DNA from: Micromonospora sp. MA102
GTDB lineage: Bacteria > Actinomycetota > Actinomycetes > Mycobacteriales > Micromonosporaceae
Length of the DNA stretch: 64,000 nucleotides
Assembly (NCBI RefSeq): GCF_025460765.1
Contig: NZ_JAMWEG010000009.1
Coordinates: 124,001-188,000, forward strand
Direction of reading: 5' to 3'
The notes under the pieces are model-generated. The model was not told the origin of the DNA and searched no databases. It was given only the letters and a program-made list of their open reading frames with translations. Of this stretch, positions 52,728-60,067 are shown piece by piece. The translations under genes and the position numbers were made by a program. The first letter of the stretch is position 1. Every line of letters starts with the position of its first letter.

Positions 52728-53156
52728 GTGAGCGTGGTCGGCCTGGTGCTCGGCGCGGTGACCGAGCAGCCGCTGGACCTGGCCGCGCACGAGGCCGCGG
52801 TCGCCGAACGCCGGGCCGGCGCGGTGGTCTCGTTCCAGGGCGTGGTCCGCGACCACGACCACGGCCGGACGGTCATGCTGCTGGAGTACGAGGGCCACCC
52901 GACCGCCGAGGCCGTGCTGCGCGAGGTGGCGGCCGAGATCGCCGCCGACCCCGACGTGTACGCGGTGGCCGTGTCGCACCGGATCGGTCCGCTGGAGATC
53001 GGCGACGTGGCCCTGGTGGCGGCGGTCAGCACCGCGCACCGGGCGGCGGCCTTCGCGGCCTGCGCGCGACTGGTCGACGAGGTGAAGGCGCGGCTGCCGA
53101 TCTGGAAGCGGCAGGTGTTCGCCGACGGCACCGAGGAGTGGGTGAACTGCCCCTGA
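52728..53156 (+). CDS. moaE: Molybdopterin synthase catalytic subunit MoaE (142 aa)
   Basis: Converts cPMP to molybdopterin with sulfur carried by MoaD. AGAVVSFQGVVRDHDHGRTV, LEYEGHPTAEAVLREVAAE, SHRIGPLEIGDVALV and the active-site Lys in LPIWKRQVFADG are present. No moaD lies next to it. The GTG at 52728 is the fourth occurrence of the GTGAGCG that begins each 59-bp repeat. Its stop is only 3 bases from the stop of the convergent membrane gene. Confidence 0.95.
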   Translation: MSVVGLVLGAVTEQPLDLAAHEAAVAERRAGAVVSFQGVVRDHDHGRTVMLLEYEGHPTAEAVLREVAAEIAADPDVYAVAVSHRIGPLEIGDVALVAAVSTAHRAAAFAACARLVDEVKARLPIWKRQVFADGTEEWVNCP

Positions 53157-53159
53157 GGC

Positions 53160-54596
53160 TCAGCGCCGGCCGGCGGGCTGCGCCACCCGGGCGAGGCGGT
53201 CGTGGTAGAAGGCCGGCTCGGCGCCGGGGCGCCAGGGCAGGGCCGCGACCAGCACGATCAGGGCGACGGCCAGCGAGTTCTCCATGAGCGCGCCGAACAG
53301 GCCGTCCTGGTAGTGGGACACCTCGGGCAACTGGTGCTCGTACGGCCAGATGGGCGAGATCAGGAAGAGCAGGTAGAGCCCGAGCGCGCCGACCCCGTGC
53401 CGGAGCCCGGTCAGGGTCGGGTACCAGATCGGCGGTCGCAGCGCCGGCACCCCGTTGGCCGGCGGCGTGCCGGTGGCCCGGGGCAGCACGCCGCGGCTGG
53501 CTTCGCGCCGGCGTACGGCCGCGTCGGCCAGCACGATGATCGCCGGGATGACCCAGACCAGGTGGTGCGACCAGGAGATCGGGCTGACCACGTTGGCGGT
53601 GAGCCCGACCAGCGTGAACGCGGTCAGTTCGTCGCCGTCGGCGCGGGCACTGGCCGCCCGGGACAGCCCGAGCGCCAGCATCAGCACCGCGAAGGCCAGC
53701 CAGAGCAGGCCGGGCGTCTCGATCGAGTCGTAGAGCCGGGCCAGCAGGCCGGCGAGGGACTGGTTGGCGGTCATGTCCGCCGCGCCGACCCGCTCGGTCT
53801 GCCAGAGCACGTCGGTGAAGTACGTCCGCGACTCCGCGCCGATGAGCGCGTACGTCGCGAGCGTCACGCCGATGGCGGTGCTGGCGGCGGTCAGCGCGGC
53901 CCGCCACTGCCGGGTGATCACGAGATAGGCCAGGAACAGCGCCGGGGTGAGCTTGACCGCGGTGGCCAGCCCGATGCCGACCCCGGCCCAGGTGCCGCTG
54001 TAGACGAACCGGGCCAGCGCCGAGTCGGCGTTCTCGTGGTGGGTGCCGCGCCGGGCCCGCCAGCGCAGGCCGACCAGATCCGCCATGATCAGCGCGAAGA
54101 GCAGCAGGTTGACCTGACCGTAGCCGAGGGTCTCCCGGGACGGCTCGATGGCCACGGCCAGCGGGGTGGCGATGCCGACGGTGAACCAGAGCGACCAGCC
54201 CAGCCGGTCGACGATGGGGCGCAGCAGCGCGGCCAGCACGACGGCGAGCGCCGCGATGCTGGCCAGGGCGTTGAGCCCGCCCGCGGCGTCGACCGGCAGC
54301 CAGGACATCGGCAGCATGGCCAGGGCGGCGAACGGCGGGTAGGTGAAGCCCAGGGTGGTGGAGGGTGCGATGAAGTCGTACAGCTCGTTGCCGCTCGCCC
54401 ACCACACCACGGCGCCATGGTAGATCTTCATGTCGAAGAAGTTGTACGGCCGACCGAAGGCGCCGATGGCGAGCCAGGCGGCGTAGGCGACGGCGGCCAC
54501 GATGCCGGTCCGCACGACGATCCGGCGGTCGATCCCACGCGTGACACGCTGGATGGGAGCGAGGCGGTCCGTCCGTCTACCGACTGTCGTCGGCAT
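53160..54596 (-). CDS. GT87 (DUF2029) polytopic membrane glycosyltransferase (478 aa)
   Basis: About eleven membrane helices. After helix one comes FFDMKIYHGAVVWWASGNEL, with the Asp-x-x-x-Tyr pattern of the catalytic loop in PimE-like polyprenol-phosphate-mannose mannosyltransferases, then TYPPFAALAMLPMSWLP. VKLTPALFLAYLVITRQWR matches the conserved Lys-Pro helix, and SPISWSHHLVWVIPAIIVL matches the late His-His motif. ATG at 54596 follows a GGGGGTGG site. It probably acts in phosphatidylinositol mannoside or related glycan synthesis; the acceptor is not proven. Confidence 0.85.
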   Translation of the reverse strand: MPTTVGRRTDRLAPIQRVTRGIDRRIVVRTGIVAAVAYAAWLAIGAFGRPYNFFDMKIYHGAVVWWASGNELYDFIAPSTTLGFTYPPFAALAMLPMSWLPVDAAGGLNALASIAALAVVLAALLRPIVDRLGWSLWFTVGIATPLAVAIEPSRETLGYGQVNLLLFALIMADLVGLRWRARRGTHHENADSALARFVYSGTWAGVGIGLATAVKLTPALFLAYLVITRQWRAALTAASTAIGVTLATYALIGAESRTYFTDVLWQTERVGAADMTANQSLAGLLARLYDSIETPGLLWLAFAVLMLALGLSRAASARADGDELTAFTLVGLTANVVSPISWSHHLVWVIPAIIVLADAAVRRREASRGVLPRATGTPPANGVPALRPPIWYPTLTGLRHGVGALGLYLLFLISPIWPYEHQLPEVSHYQDGLFGALMENSLAVALIVLVAALPWRPGAEPAFYHDRLARVAQPAGRR

Positions 54597-54800
54597 GGCG
54601 TGGCCACCCCCGTACCAAGGTCGTCCTGCCCGTCCAGGTCCAGCACGGAGCCTAGAACGGCGCCTCACGTCAGTGCCTCCCGCGTTATGCGACCGTGTCC
54701 GATCCCACACGTGTTTTTGACATTTCCACCGCGTTAACGGGTCTCGGACGGTTCAGGTGATTAGCGGCCTTGCGGGGGGTGGCGGCCGTATTGATGCAGG

Positions 54801-55346
54801 TCAGCCGGGGATCCGACGGGCGGTGGCCGCCGAGCGTACGGCGATCTTCGCCTCCCGGCGGGCGGTACGGACCGCGCGCTTCACCGAGCGGCGTGAGTGG
54901 TCGATCCGGTGGCCGGTGCGCCAGCGCAGCCCCGGCTTGCCCTCGGTGTCGGCGGCGGCGAGGAGGAGACCGCCGAAGAGCCCGAGGTTCTTCAGGAAGT
55001 GGATCTGGTTGTTGTTCCGCGCGGCCGGGTCCTGGGTGTTCCAGAAGGGATGGCCGGCGGCGGTGGTCGGCACCAGGGTGGCGGCGAGGACGAGCGCGGC
55101 CGGCCGGGTGAACCTGCCGGTCGCCAGCATGAGCCCAGCCACCAGCTGGGTGGCCGAGTTCGCCCGGACCAGCGTCGCGGTGTCGGTGGGGATGCGGGGG
55201 TTGATGTTCTGGAGCAGCGGCGTGACCTTGTCGGTGATCGGCTGCGCGGCCGGGACCAGCCGTCCCGGGTTCCGCAGGTTGCGGGCGCCGCTGACCACGA
55301 AGATGCCGCTCAACATGACGCGGGCGAGGGAGCGCACGGGCTTCAT
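54801..55346 (-). CDS. DoxX-family membrane protein (181 aa)
   Basis: Four hydrophobic segments with ARVMLSGIFVVSGARNLRNP at the start, SATQLVAGLMLATGRF and KNLGLFGGLLLAAADTEG, the usual DoxX order. The C-terminal 40 residues are Arg/Lys/Ala-rich and cytoplasmic. DoxX proteins can take part in thiol and oxidative-stress protection with partner oxidoreductases, which are not next to it here. It is divergent from the acetyltransferase gene. Confidence 0.85.
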   Translation of the reverse strand: MKPVRSLARVMLSGIFVVSGARNLRNPGRLVPAAQPITDKVTPLLQNINPRIPTDTATLVRANSATQLVAGLMLATGRFTRPAALVLAATLVPTTAAGHPFWNTQDPAARNNNQIHFLKNLGLFGGLLLAAADTEGKPGLRWRTGHRIDHSRRSVKRAVRTARREAKIAVRSAATARRIPG

Positions 55347-55468
55347 GGCTCAGTCATACCCCGTTGCGGCCCTCGCCACCCCCGCAACACCCGAAAGGGA
55401 TCGGCCGACGTGGACGTCCGGAGCGTACCGATTTCAGCGACCGTCGCAGATGGACCGGCTCCGGGCGG

Positions 55469-55474
55469 TAAGGT
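55469..55474 (+). promoter_or_regulatory. Likely -10 element of leaderless acetyltransferase transcript
   Basis: TAAGGT lies seven bases before the GTG at 55482 with no ribosome-binding site between. Confidence 0.45.
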
Positions 55475-55481
55475 CGCGCGG

Positions 55482-56027
55482 GTGACGACGCTGCGACTCC
55501 GACCCGAGGATCCGGCGGACGAGGAGCCGGTCGCCCGGGTCCTGGCCGCCGCGTTCGCCCGCCCCGACGTGGCCACCCCGCCCGAGGTGGAGCTGGTCGA
55601 GGACCTGCGGCGCAGCGACGCCTGGATCCCGGAGCTGGCCATGGTCGCCGAGTACGGCGGCGAGGTGGTGGGCTACGCGCTGCTCACCCGGGTGCAGGTG
55701 CGCACCGACGGCGGCGCCTGGCCGGCGCTGGCGCTGGGCCCGGTGGCGGTCGCCCCGCACCGGCAGCGGATCGGGCACGGCGCGGCGGCGGTGCAGGCCG
55801 CTCTCGACGGCGCGACCGAGCTGGGCGAGCGGCTGGTGGTGGTGCTGGGCGACCCGGGCTACTACCGCCGGTTCGGGTTCGGCCGCGCGGACCGGCTGGG
55901 GTTGACCAGCCCGTGGTCGGGGCTGGGTGAGCCGTGGCAGGCGCTGGTGCTGCCGCCGTCCACCAGCGACGAGCCGCCGCCCCCGACCGGCGAGGTGGTC
56001 TTCCCGCCGCCCTGGTCGAAGGTCTGA
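55482..56027 (+). CDS. GNAT-family N-acetyltransferase, YhbS-like (181 aa)
   Basis: A GNAT fold with TLRLRPEDPADEEPVARVLAAAF, VAEYGGEVVGYALLTRVQV, LGPVAVAPHRQRIGHGAAAVQAAL with the acetyl-CoA loop Q-R-I-G-H-G, and LGDPGYYRRFGFGRADRLGL, typical of YhbS/predicted acyltransferases. The start follows TAAGGT. The acceptor is unknown. It is convergent with the AAA ATPase gene. Confidence 0.88.
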   Translation: MTTLRLRPEDPADEEPVARVLAAAFARPDVATPPEVELVEDLRRSDAWIPELAMVAEYGGEVVGYALLTRVQVRTDGGAWPALALGPVAVAPHRQRIGHGAAAVQAALDGATELGERLVVVLGDPGYYRRFGFGRADRLGLTSPWSGLGEPWQALVLPPSTSDEPPPPTGEVVFPPPWSKV

Positions 56028-56034
56028 GCCGCGG

Positions 56035-57270
56035 TCAGGCCGGCTGGGTGCGCAGGTAGCGGCCGAAGTGCGGGACGGTGAAGGCGACCGTGCCCCGCTC
56101 GCCCGAGTAGATGAGGCCCTTCTTGATCAGCGCGTCCCGGGCCGGGGAGAGGCTGGCCGGCTTGCGGCCGAGCGCCCGCGCGATCTCCGCGGTGGGCACC
56201 GCCGCGTCCATGTCGTCGCGGCCACCCTCCTCGCCGTCCACCAGCGCGAGCGTCGCCATGGCGCGCATGTACTCGCGCTCGGCCGGCGTGGCCCGCTCGA
56301 ACCGCGAGCCGAAGAAGCCCACCGCCAGCTCCGCCTCCGCCTCGGGTGCGGCGACCCGGACGTCCGCGGCGGTGATCGGCGAGCGGGGCGCGTGGTCCCA
56401 GGTGGCCTTCCCGTACGCCTGGACGAAGTACGGGTAGCCGCCGGACTTCTCGTAGAGCAGGTCGAGGGCCTTCTGCTCGTACTCGACCTCCTCCCGCTCG
56501 GCCGGGGCGCAGAGCGCCTGGTCGGCGGCGATCCGGTCCAGCCGGTCGATCCGCTGGTAGCGGAAGAGCCGCTCGGAGTACGACTTCGCGGCGCTCAGCA
56601 CGGCCGGCAGGTGCGGCAGCCCGGCGCCCACCACGATCAGCGGCGCGCCGAGCTGGGACAGCTCGTGGCATGCGGCGCACAGCGCGGAGACGTCCTCCGC
56701 GCCGAGATCCTGCATCTCGTCGATGAAGATCGCGATGCCGGTGCCCACGTCGGTGGCCACCGCGGCGGCGTCGGTGAGCAGCTCGACCAGGTCGATCTCG
56801 ATGTCGCCGGAGTCGGCCCGGCCGCTGCTGGCCGGCACGTCGATGCCGGGCTGCCAGCGGTCGCGCAGCTTCGGGGCGGCCCCGCCGCGCCCGGCCGGGG
56901 CGGCGCGCTGGGCGAACGCCTTCAGCACACCGAGGAAGGCGTCGATCCGGTCGGGAGCGCGGTGGCGGGGGGCCAGCTCGCGGACCGCCATGTGCAGCGC
57001 GGCGGCGACCGGCCGGCGCAGTGACTGGTCCGGCCGGGCCTCGATCTTGCCGGTGCCCCAGAGGTGGTTGATGGCCTGCGAGCGGAGCGTGTTCAGCAGG
57101 ACGGTCTTGCCCACGCCGCGCAGCCCGGTCAGCATGAGGCTGCGTTCCGGCCGGCCGCGGGCGATCCGCTCCAGCACCACGTCGAAGACGTCCAGCTCCC
57201 GCCCCCGCCCGGCGAGTTCGGGCGGGCGCTGGCCGGCGCCGGGGGCGTACGGGTTGCGGACCGGATCCAC
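56035..57270 (-). CDS. ORC/Cdc6-like AAA ATPase with C-terminal winged helix (411 aa)
   Basis: NPYAPGAGQRPPELAGRGREL leads into an AAA domain with Walker A GLRGVGKTVLLN (near residue 48), Walker B AIFIDEMQDL, a sensor-like LIVVGAGLPHLPAVL and SGGYPYFVQAYG. A winged helix at about 335-411 has TAEIARALGRKPASLSPARDALIKKG. The layout resembles STAND/ORC-type ATPases. The function is unknown. GTG at 57270 is chosen because TACTGT lies seven bases upstream; GTG 57279 and ATG 57312 are alternatives. The promoter lies under a GTCTAGC-N6-GCTAGAC dyad that is repeated 52 bases further upstream. Confidence 0.78.
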   Translation of the reverse strand: MDPVRNPYAPGAGQRPPELAGRGRELDVFDVVLERIARGRPERSLMLTGLRGVGKTVLLNTLRSQAINHLWGTGKIEARPDQSLRRPVAAALHMAVRELAPRHRAPDRIDAFLGVLKAFAQRAAPAGRGGAAPKLRDRWQPGIDVPASSGRADSGDIEIDLVELLTDAAAVATDVGTGIAIFIDEMQDLGAEDVSALCAACHELSQLGAPLIVVGAGLPHLPAVLSAAKSYSERLFRYQRIDRLDRIAADQALCAPAEREEVEYEQKALDLLYEKSGGYPYFVQAYGKATWDHAPRSPITAADVRVAAPEAEAELAVGFFGSRFERATPAEREYMRAMATLALVDGEEGGRDDMDAAVPTAEIARALGRKPASLSPARDALIKKGLIYSGERGTVAFTVPHFGRYLRTQPA

Positions 57271-57277
57271 GAATCGC

Positions 57278-57283
57278 ACAGTA
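57278..57283 (-). promoter_or_regulatory. Likely -10 element of leaderless AAA ATPase transcript
   Basis: TACTGT on the minus strand lies seven bases before GTG 57270. The expected -35 position falls inside the dyad at 57291-57310. Confidence 0.5.
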
Positions 57284-57290
57284 TCGGGCC

Positions 57291-57310
57291 GTCTAGCGGC
57301 GAGGCTAGAC
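57291..57310. promoter_or_regulatory. GTCTAGC-N6-GCTAGAC dyad 1, probable operator
   Basis: GTCTAGC (57291-57297) and GCTAGAC (57304-57310) are exact complements separated by six bases. The same dyad with the same spacing occurs at 57363-57382. It covers the expected -35 region of the AAA ATPase promoter. Confidence 0.65.
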
Positions 57311-57332
57311 ATGCGTAGATGCGGCTACCGCG

Positions 57333-57350
57333 TGTCGAGACTGTCGAGAC
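57333..57350. repeat. 9-bp tandem direct repeat between the two dyads
   Basis: TGTCGAGAC occurs at 57333-57341 and again at 57342-57350 with no gap. It lies between the two GTCTAGC dyads and may be a second regulator site. Confidence 0.7.
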
Positions 57351-57351
57351 G

Positions 57352-57393
57352 AAACTAGGGCTGTCTAGCATCCACGCTAGACAGCCCTAGTTT
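57352..57393 (-). terminator. 18-bp perfect hairpin: terminator containing dyad 2
   Basis: AAACTAGGGCTGTCTAGC (57352-57369) is the exact complement of 57376-57393 with a six-base loop. It lies 14 bases past the stop of the LppU-like gene and ends in a short T-run on that strand, so it should terminate that gene. Its core is GTCTAGC-N6-GCTAGAC, identical in arms and spacing to the dyad at 57291, so it may also be an operator. Confidence 0.75.
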
Positions 57394-57407
57394 TGGCTAC
57401 CGTGGTC

Positions 57408-58166
57408 CTACCGTCGCTTCAGGCAGAGCACGAAGTCGAGGGTGTCGAGCCGGCTGTCGAAGAAGTACCAGTCGGTGTAGCCCTCGACCTTGGCGCACTT
57501 CGACTCGGCGTCCTTCTTGCCGCTGGTCGACCCGTCGATGCGGCGCAGCACCTGGTACGTCTTCGGGGCGCAGTCGGTGATCACCAGCTTCGGCTCGGCG
57601 GAGCCGCCCTCATTGGCGACGCACTGGCCCGCCTTCACGAAGCGCGGATCCGTCGACGAGGCCGGGGCCGGCGGGGTGGTGGGCGCACCGGCCGGATCGC
57701 TCGCGGCGCCGGTCGGGGCGGCCGCCGAGGCGGAGGGGGACGCCGTCCCGCCCTCGCCCGCGTCGTCCCGGCCGAGGAACCAGTAGGCCCCCGCCCCGCC
57801 CAGCAGCAGCACCGCCAGCACGACCAGGACCACCAGCAGCGGCCCCCTGCCGCGCCTCGGCGGCGTCGGCTCGGCGTACGGCGGCTGGCCGCCGTACCCC
57901 GGATCGGCCGGGTAGCCCTGGTAGGGCGGCGCGGCGGGCGGCGGGCCGGCGTTCCAGGCGGGGCCCGGCTCGTAGCGCGGGGTCGACTGGTCGTAGCGCT
58001 GGGCGGGCGGCTCGTAGTGCCGGGTCGGCGGCTCCTCCCAGCCGCCCGGCTGCCCGCCGTAGCCGGGGTCGTAGCGCGGATCGGCCGGCGGAGCGTACCC
58101 GTCATCGGGGCGCCGTCCACCCCACGGCTCGGGGGAGCCGCCGCCCGGTGGTCCGAAGTTCGACAT
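57408..58166 (-). CDS. LppU/SCO3897-like membrane protein (252 aa)
   Basis: About 105 N-terminal residues are Gly/Pro/Tyr-rich with units such as PGYGGQP and RYEPG. One membrane helix (about 108-128) follows, then a Ser/Ala/Pro/Thr-rich linker and an outside domain of about 85 residues with AGQCVANEGGSAEPKLVITDC and LDFVLCLKRR. Four cysteines could form two disulfides. This matches the actinobacterial LppU-like group of unknown function. ATG at 58166 follows AGGAGGG. It is divergent from the EamA gene and followed by a strong hairpin. Confidence 0.72.
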   Translation of the reverse strand: MSNFGPPGGGSPEPWGGRRPDDGYAPPADPRYDPGYGGQPGGWEEPPTRHYEPPAQRYDQSTPRYEPGPAWNAGPPPAAPPYQGYPADPGYGGQPPYAEPTPPRRGRGPLLVVLVVLAVLLLGGAGAYWFLGRDDAGEGGTASPSASAAAPTGAASDPAGAPTTPPAPASSTDPRFVKAGQCVANEGGSAEPKLVITDCAPKTYQVLRRIDGSTSGKKDAESKCAKVEGYTDWYFFDSRLDTLDFVLCLKRR

Positions 58167-58237
58167 GAACGCCCTCCTGCGTACGCCAGTGCTGAGAGGC
58201 CGGCCACCAACAGGGGACGCCGACGCCGTGGTCACCG

Positions 58238-58243
58238 TAGCGT
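58238..58243 (+). promoter_or_regulatory. Likely -10 element of leaderless EamA transcript
   Basis: TAGCGT lies nine bases before the ATG at 58253, with no ribosome-binding site between. Confidence 0.4.
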
Positions 58244-58252
58244 GGTCCACCG

Positions 58253-59260
58253 ATGAGCTCACGCCCCACGAGTGCGACGCCCGCCGTCGACCACGCCGCC
58301 GCCCCGGCCCGTCCCGCCCTGATCTGGACCGCGCTGGTCCTGGTCTACGTGCTCTGGGGCTCGACCTACCTGGGCATCCGGGTCGCGGTCGAGTCCCTGC
58401 CGCCGCTCACCTCCGCCGCCATGCGGTTCGCCGCCGCCGCGGCGGTGCTCGCCCTGGTGCTGCGGCTGCGCCGCGGTCCGGGGGCGCTCCGCGTCGACCG
58501 GCGGCAGCTCGGCTCGGCCGCGCTGGTCGGCGTCCTGCTGCTGGCCGGCGGCAACGGCCTCGTGGTGCTCGCCGAGTCCGGCCCGGAGGGGACCGCGGTG
58601 CCCTCCGGCATCGCCGCGCTGCTGGTGGCCACCGTCCCGCTCCTCGTGGTGCTGCTGCGGACCGTCGGCGGGGACCGGCCCCGGCCGTGGACCTTCGTCG
58701 GCGTCGCCCTCGGCTTCGTCGGTCTCGTGCTGCTCGTCCTGCCGAGCGGCGGGTCGGGGAGCGTGCCGCTGGTCGGCGCCCTGACCGTCGTGGCCGGTGC
58801 GGTCAGCTGGTCGGTCGGCTCCTACCTCTCCGGGCGGATGCGGATGCCGGACGACCCGTTCGTGGCCACCGTCTACGAGATGGTCGCCGGTGCGGCGGCG
58901 CTCGCCGTGATCGCCGCCGTCCGGGGCGAGCTGCAGGGCTTCTCCCCTGCCGAGGTGACCGGCCGCTCGTGGGCCGCGCTGGCGTACCTCATGGTGGCCG
59001 GCTCGCTGGTCGCCTTCACCGCGTACGTCTGGCTGCTGGCCCACGCCCCGATCTCCCTGGTCTCCACCTACGCGTACGTGAACCCGGCCGTCGCGGTGGC
59101 GCTCGGCGCGCTGTTCGTCGCCGAGCCGGTGACCGCGCAGGTGCTGCTCGGCGGCGCGGTGATCGTGGTCGGCGTCGCCGTCGTGGTGAGCACCGAGCGT
59201 CCGCGCCGGTCGGCGGCACCACGCGTCGACGGGGCGGCCCCGGAGCCGGCCCGCCGGTAA
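58253..59260 (+). CDS. EamA-family (DMT) transporter (335 aa)
   Basis: Ten membrane helices in two EamA repeats. Repeat one begins LVYVLWGSTYLGIRVAVESLPPLT and repeat two VAGAVSWSVGSYLSGRM. The YxxWG-like N-terminal motif is that of RhaT/YedA-type exporters of amino acids or metabolites. The C-terminus is a short soluble tail rich in Arg and Pro. The substrate is unknown. It ends 11 bases before the prepilin peptidase start. Confidence 0.9.
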   Translation: MSSRPTSATPAVDHAAAPARPALIWTALVLVYVLWGSTYLGIRVAVESLPPLTSAAMRFAAAAAVLALVLRLRRGPGALRVDRRQLGSAALVGVLLLAGGNGLVVLAESGPEGTAVPSGIAALLVATVPLLVVLLRTVGGDRPRPWTFVGVALGFVGLVLLVLPSGGSGSVPLVGALTVVAGAVSWSVGSYLSGRMRMPDDPFVATVYEMVAGAAALAVIAAVRGELQGFSPAEVTGRSWAALAYLMVAGSLVAFTAYVWLLAHAPISLVSTYAYVNPAVAVALGALFVAEPVTAQVLLGGAVIVVGVAVVVSTERPRRSAAPRVDGAAPEPARR

Positions 59261-59271
59261 CGTTCCGGCCC

Positions 59272-60003
59272 GTGTCGGCCGGGCTGGTGGCGGGTGTCGC
59301 GCTCCTCGGCGCGCTGGCCGGCCGGGCCGCCGTTCCGCTCGCCCGCCGGTTCGCCGGGCCGGCGGGTTCGGCCGTCCCCGGGGCCGGCGGTGCGTGGTCC
59401 GGTGCCGGGTCGGCCGCGTCCGCCGGGCAGGTTGCCCGGCCGCGCGACGCGCCGTCCGATGCCCGGGTGGGCCGCCGCGGAAACCGGCTCCGCGCGACAC
59501 TGGCCGGGGCGGCGGTGTTCGGCGGCCTCGCCGCCGCGCGCGGCGGTGACCCGGCATTGCCGGCGTTCCTGGTGATGGCAGCGCTCGGGCTGGCGCTCGC
59601 GCTCGTGGACCTCGCCTGCCTGCGGCTGCCCGACCGGCTGGTGGCCGCGACGGCGGGCGCGGGTGCGACGGGCCTGGTCGGGGCGGCGCTGCTCAGCGGC
59701 ACGCCGGGTCGCCTGCTCGTCGCCCTGGCCGGCGCGGCGATCTCCTTCGCCGGTTACGTGCTGCTCGCCCTGCTTCCCCACTCGCGGCTCGGCTTCGGGG
59801 ACGTCAAGCTCGCCGCCGCGCTCGGCCTGCCGCTCGGCTGGCTCGGCTGGCCGGCCCTCGGCCTCGGCCTGCTCCTCCCGCACCTGCTGAACGGGGTCAC
59901 CGTCCTCGCCCTGCTCGCCGCGCGCCGGGTCCGCCGGGACACCCCGCTCCCGTTCGGCCCGGCGATCCTCGCCGGCGCCTGGCTGGCGGTCCTGCTCGCC
60001 TGA
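59272..60003 (+). CDS. Prepilin peptidase-like A24 aspartic protease (243 aa)
   Basis: Membrane aspartic peptidase of the type IV prepilin/TadV group. The first catalytic Asp is in ALVDLACLRLPDRL and the second in the signature GFGDVKLAAALG. Six or so hydrophobic segments are visible. An Arg/Ala-rich loop (about 35-75) replaces the N-terminal methyltransferase domain found in PilD. No pilin genes are in this window, so its substrates lie elsewhere. GTG at 59272 is selected because upstream codons belong to the other frame of the transporter gene. It follows the EamA gene closely. Confidence 0.85.
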   Translation: MSAGLVAGVALLGALAGRAAVPLARRFAGPAGSAVPGAGGAWSGAGSAASAGQVARPRDAPSDARVGRRGNRLRATLAGAAVFGGLAAARGGDPALPAFLVMAALGLALALVDLACLRLPDRLVAATAGAGATGLVGAALLSGTPGRLLVALAGAAISFAGYVLLALLPHSRLGFGDVKLAAALGLPLGWLGWPALGLGLLLPHLLNGVTVLALLAARRVRRDTPLPFGPAILAGAWLAVLLA

Positions 60004-60067
60004 CCGTCCCACGCCGTGCTCGCGCCACCGTGCGGCGCGTCGGGGACGTGTCGCCAGGCGCCCCTCC

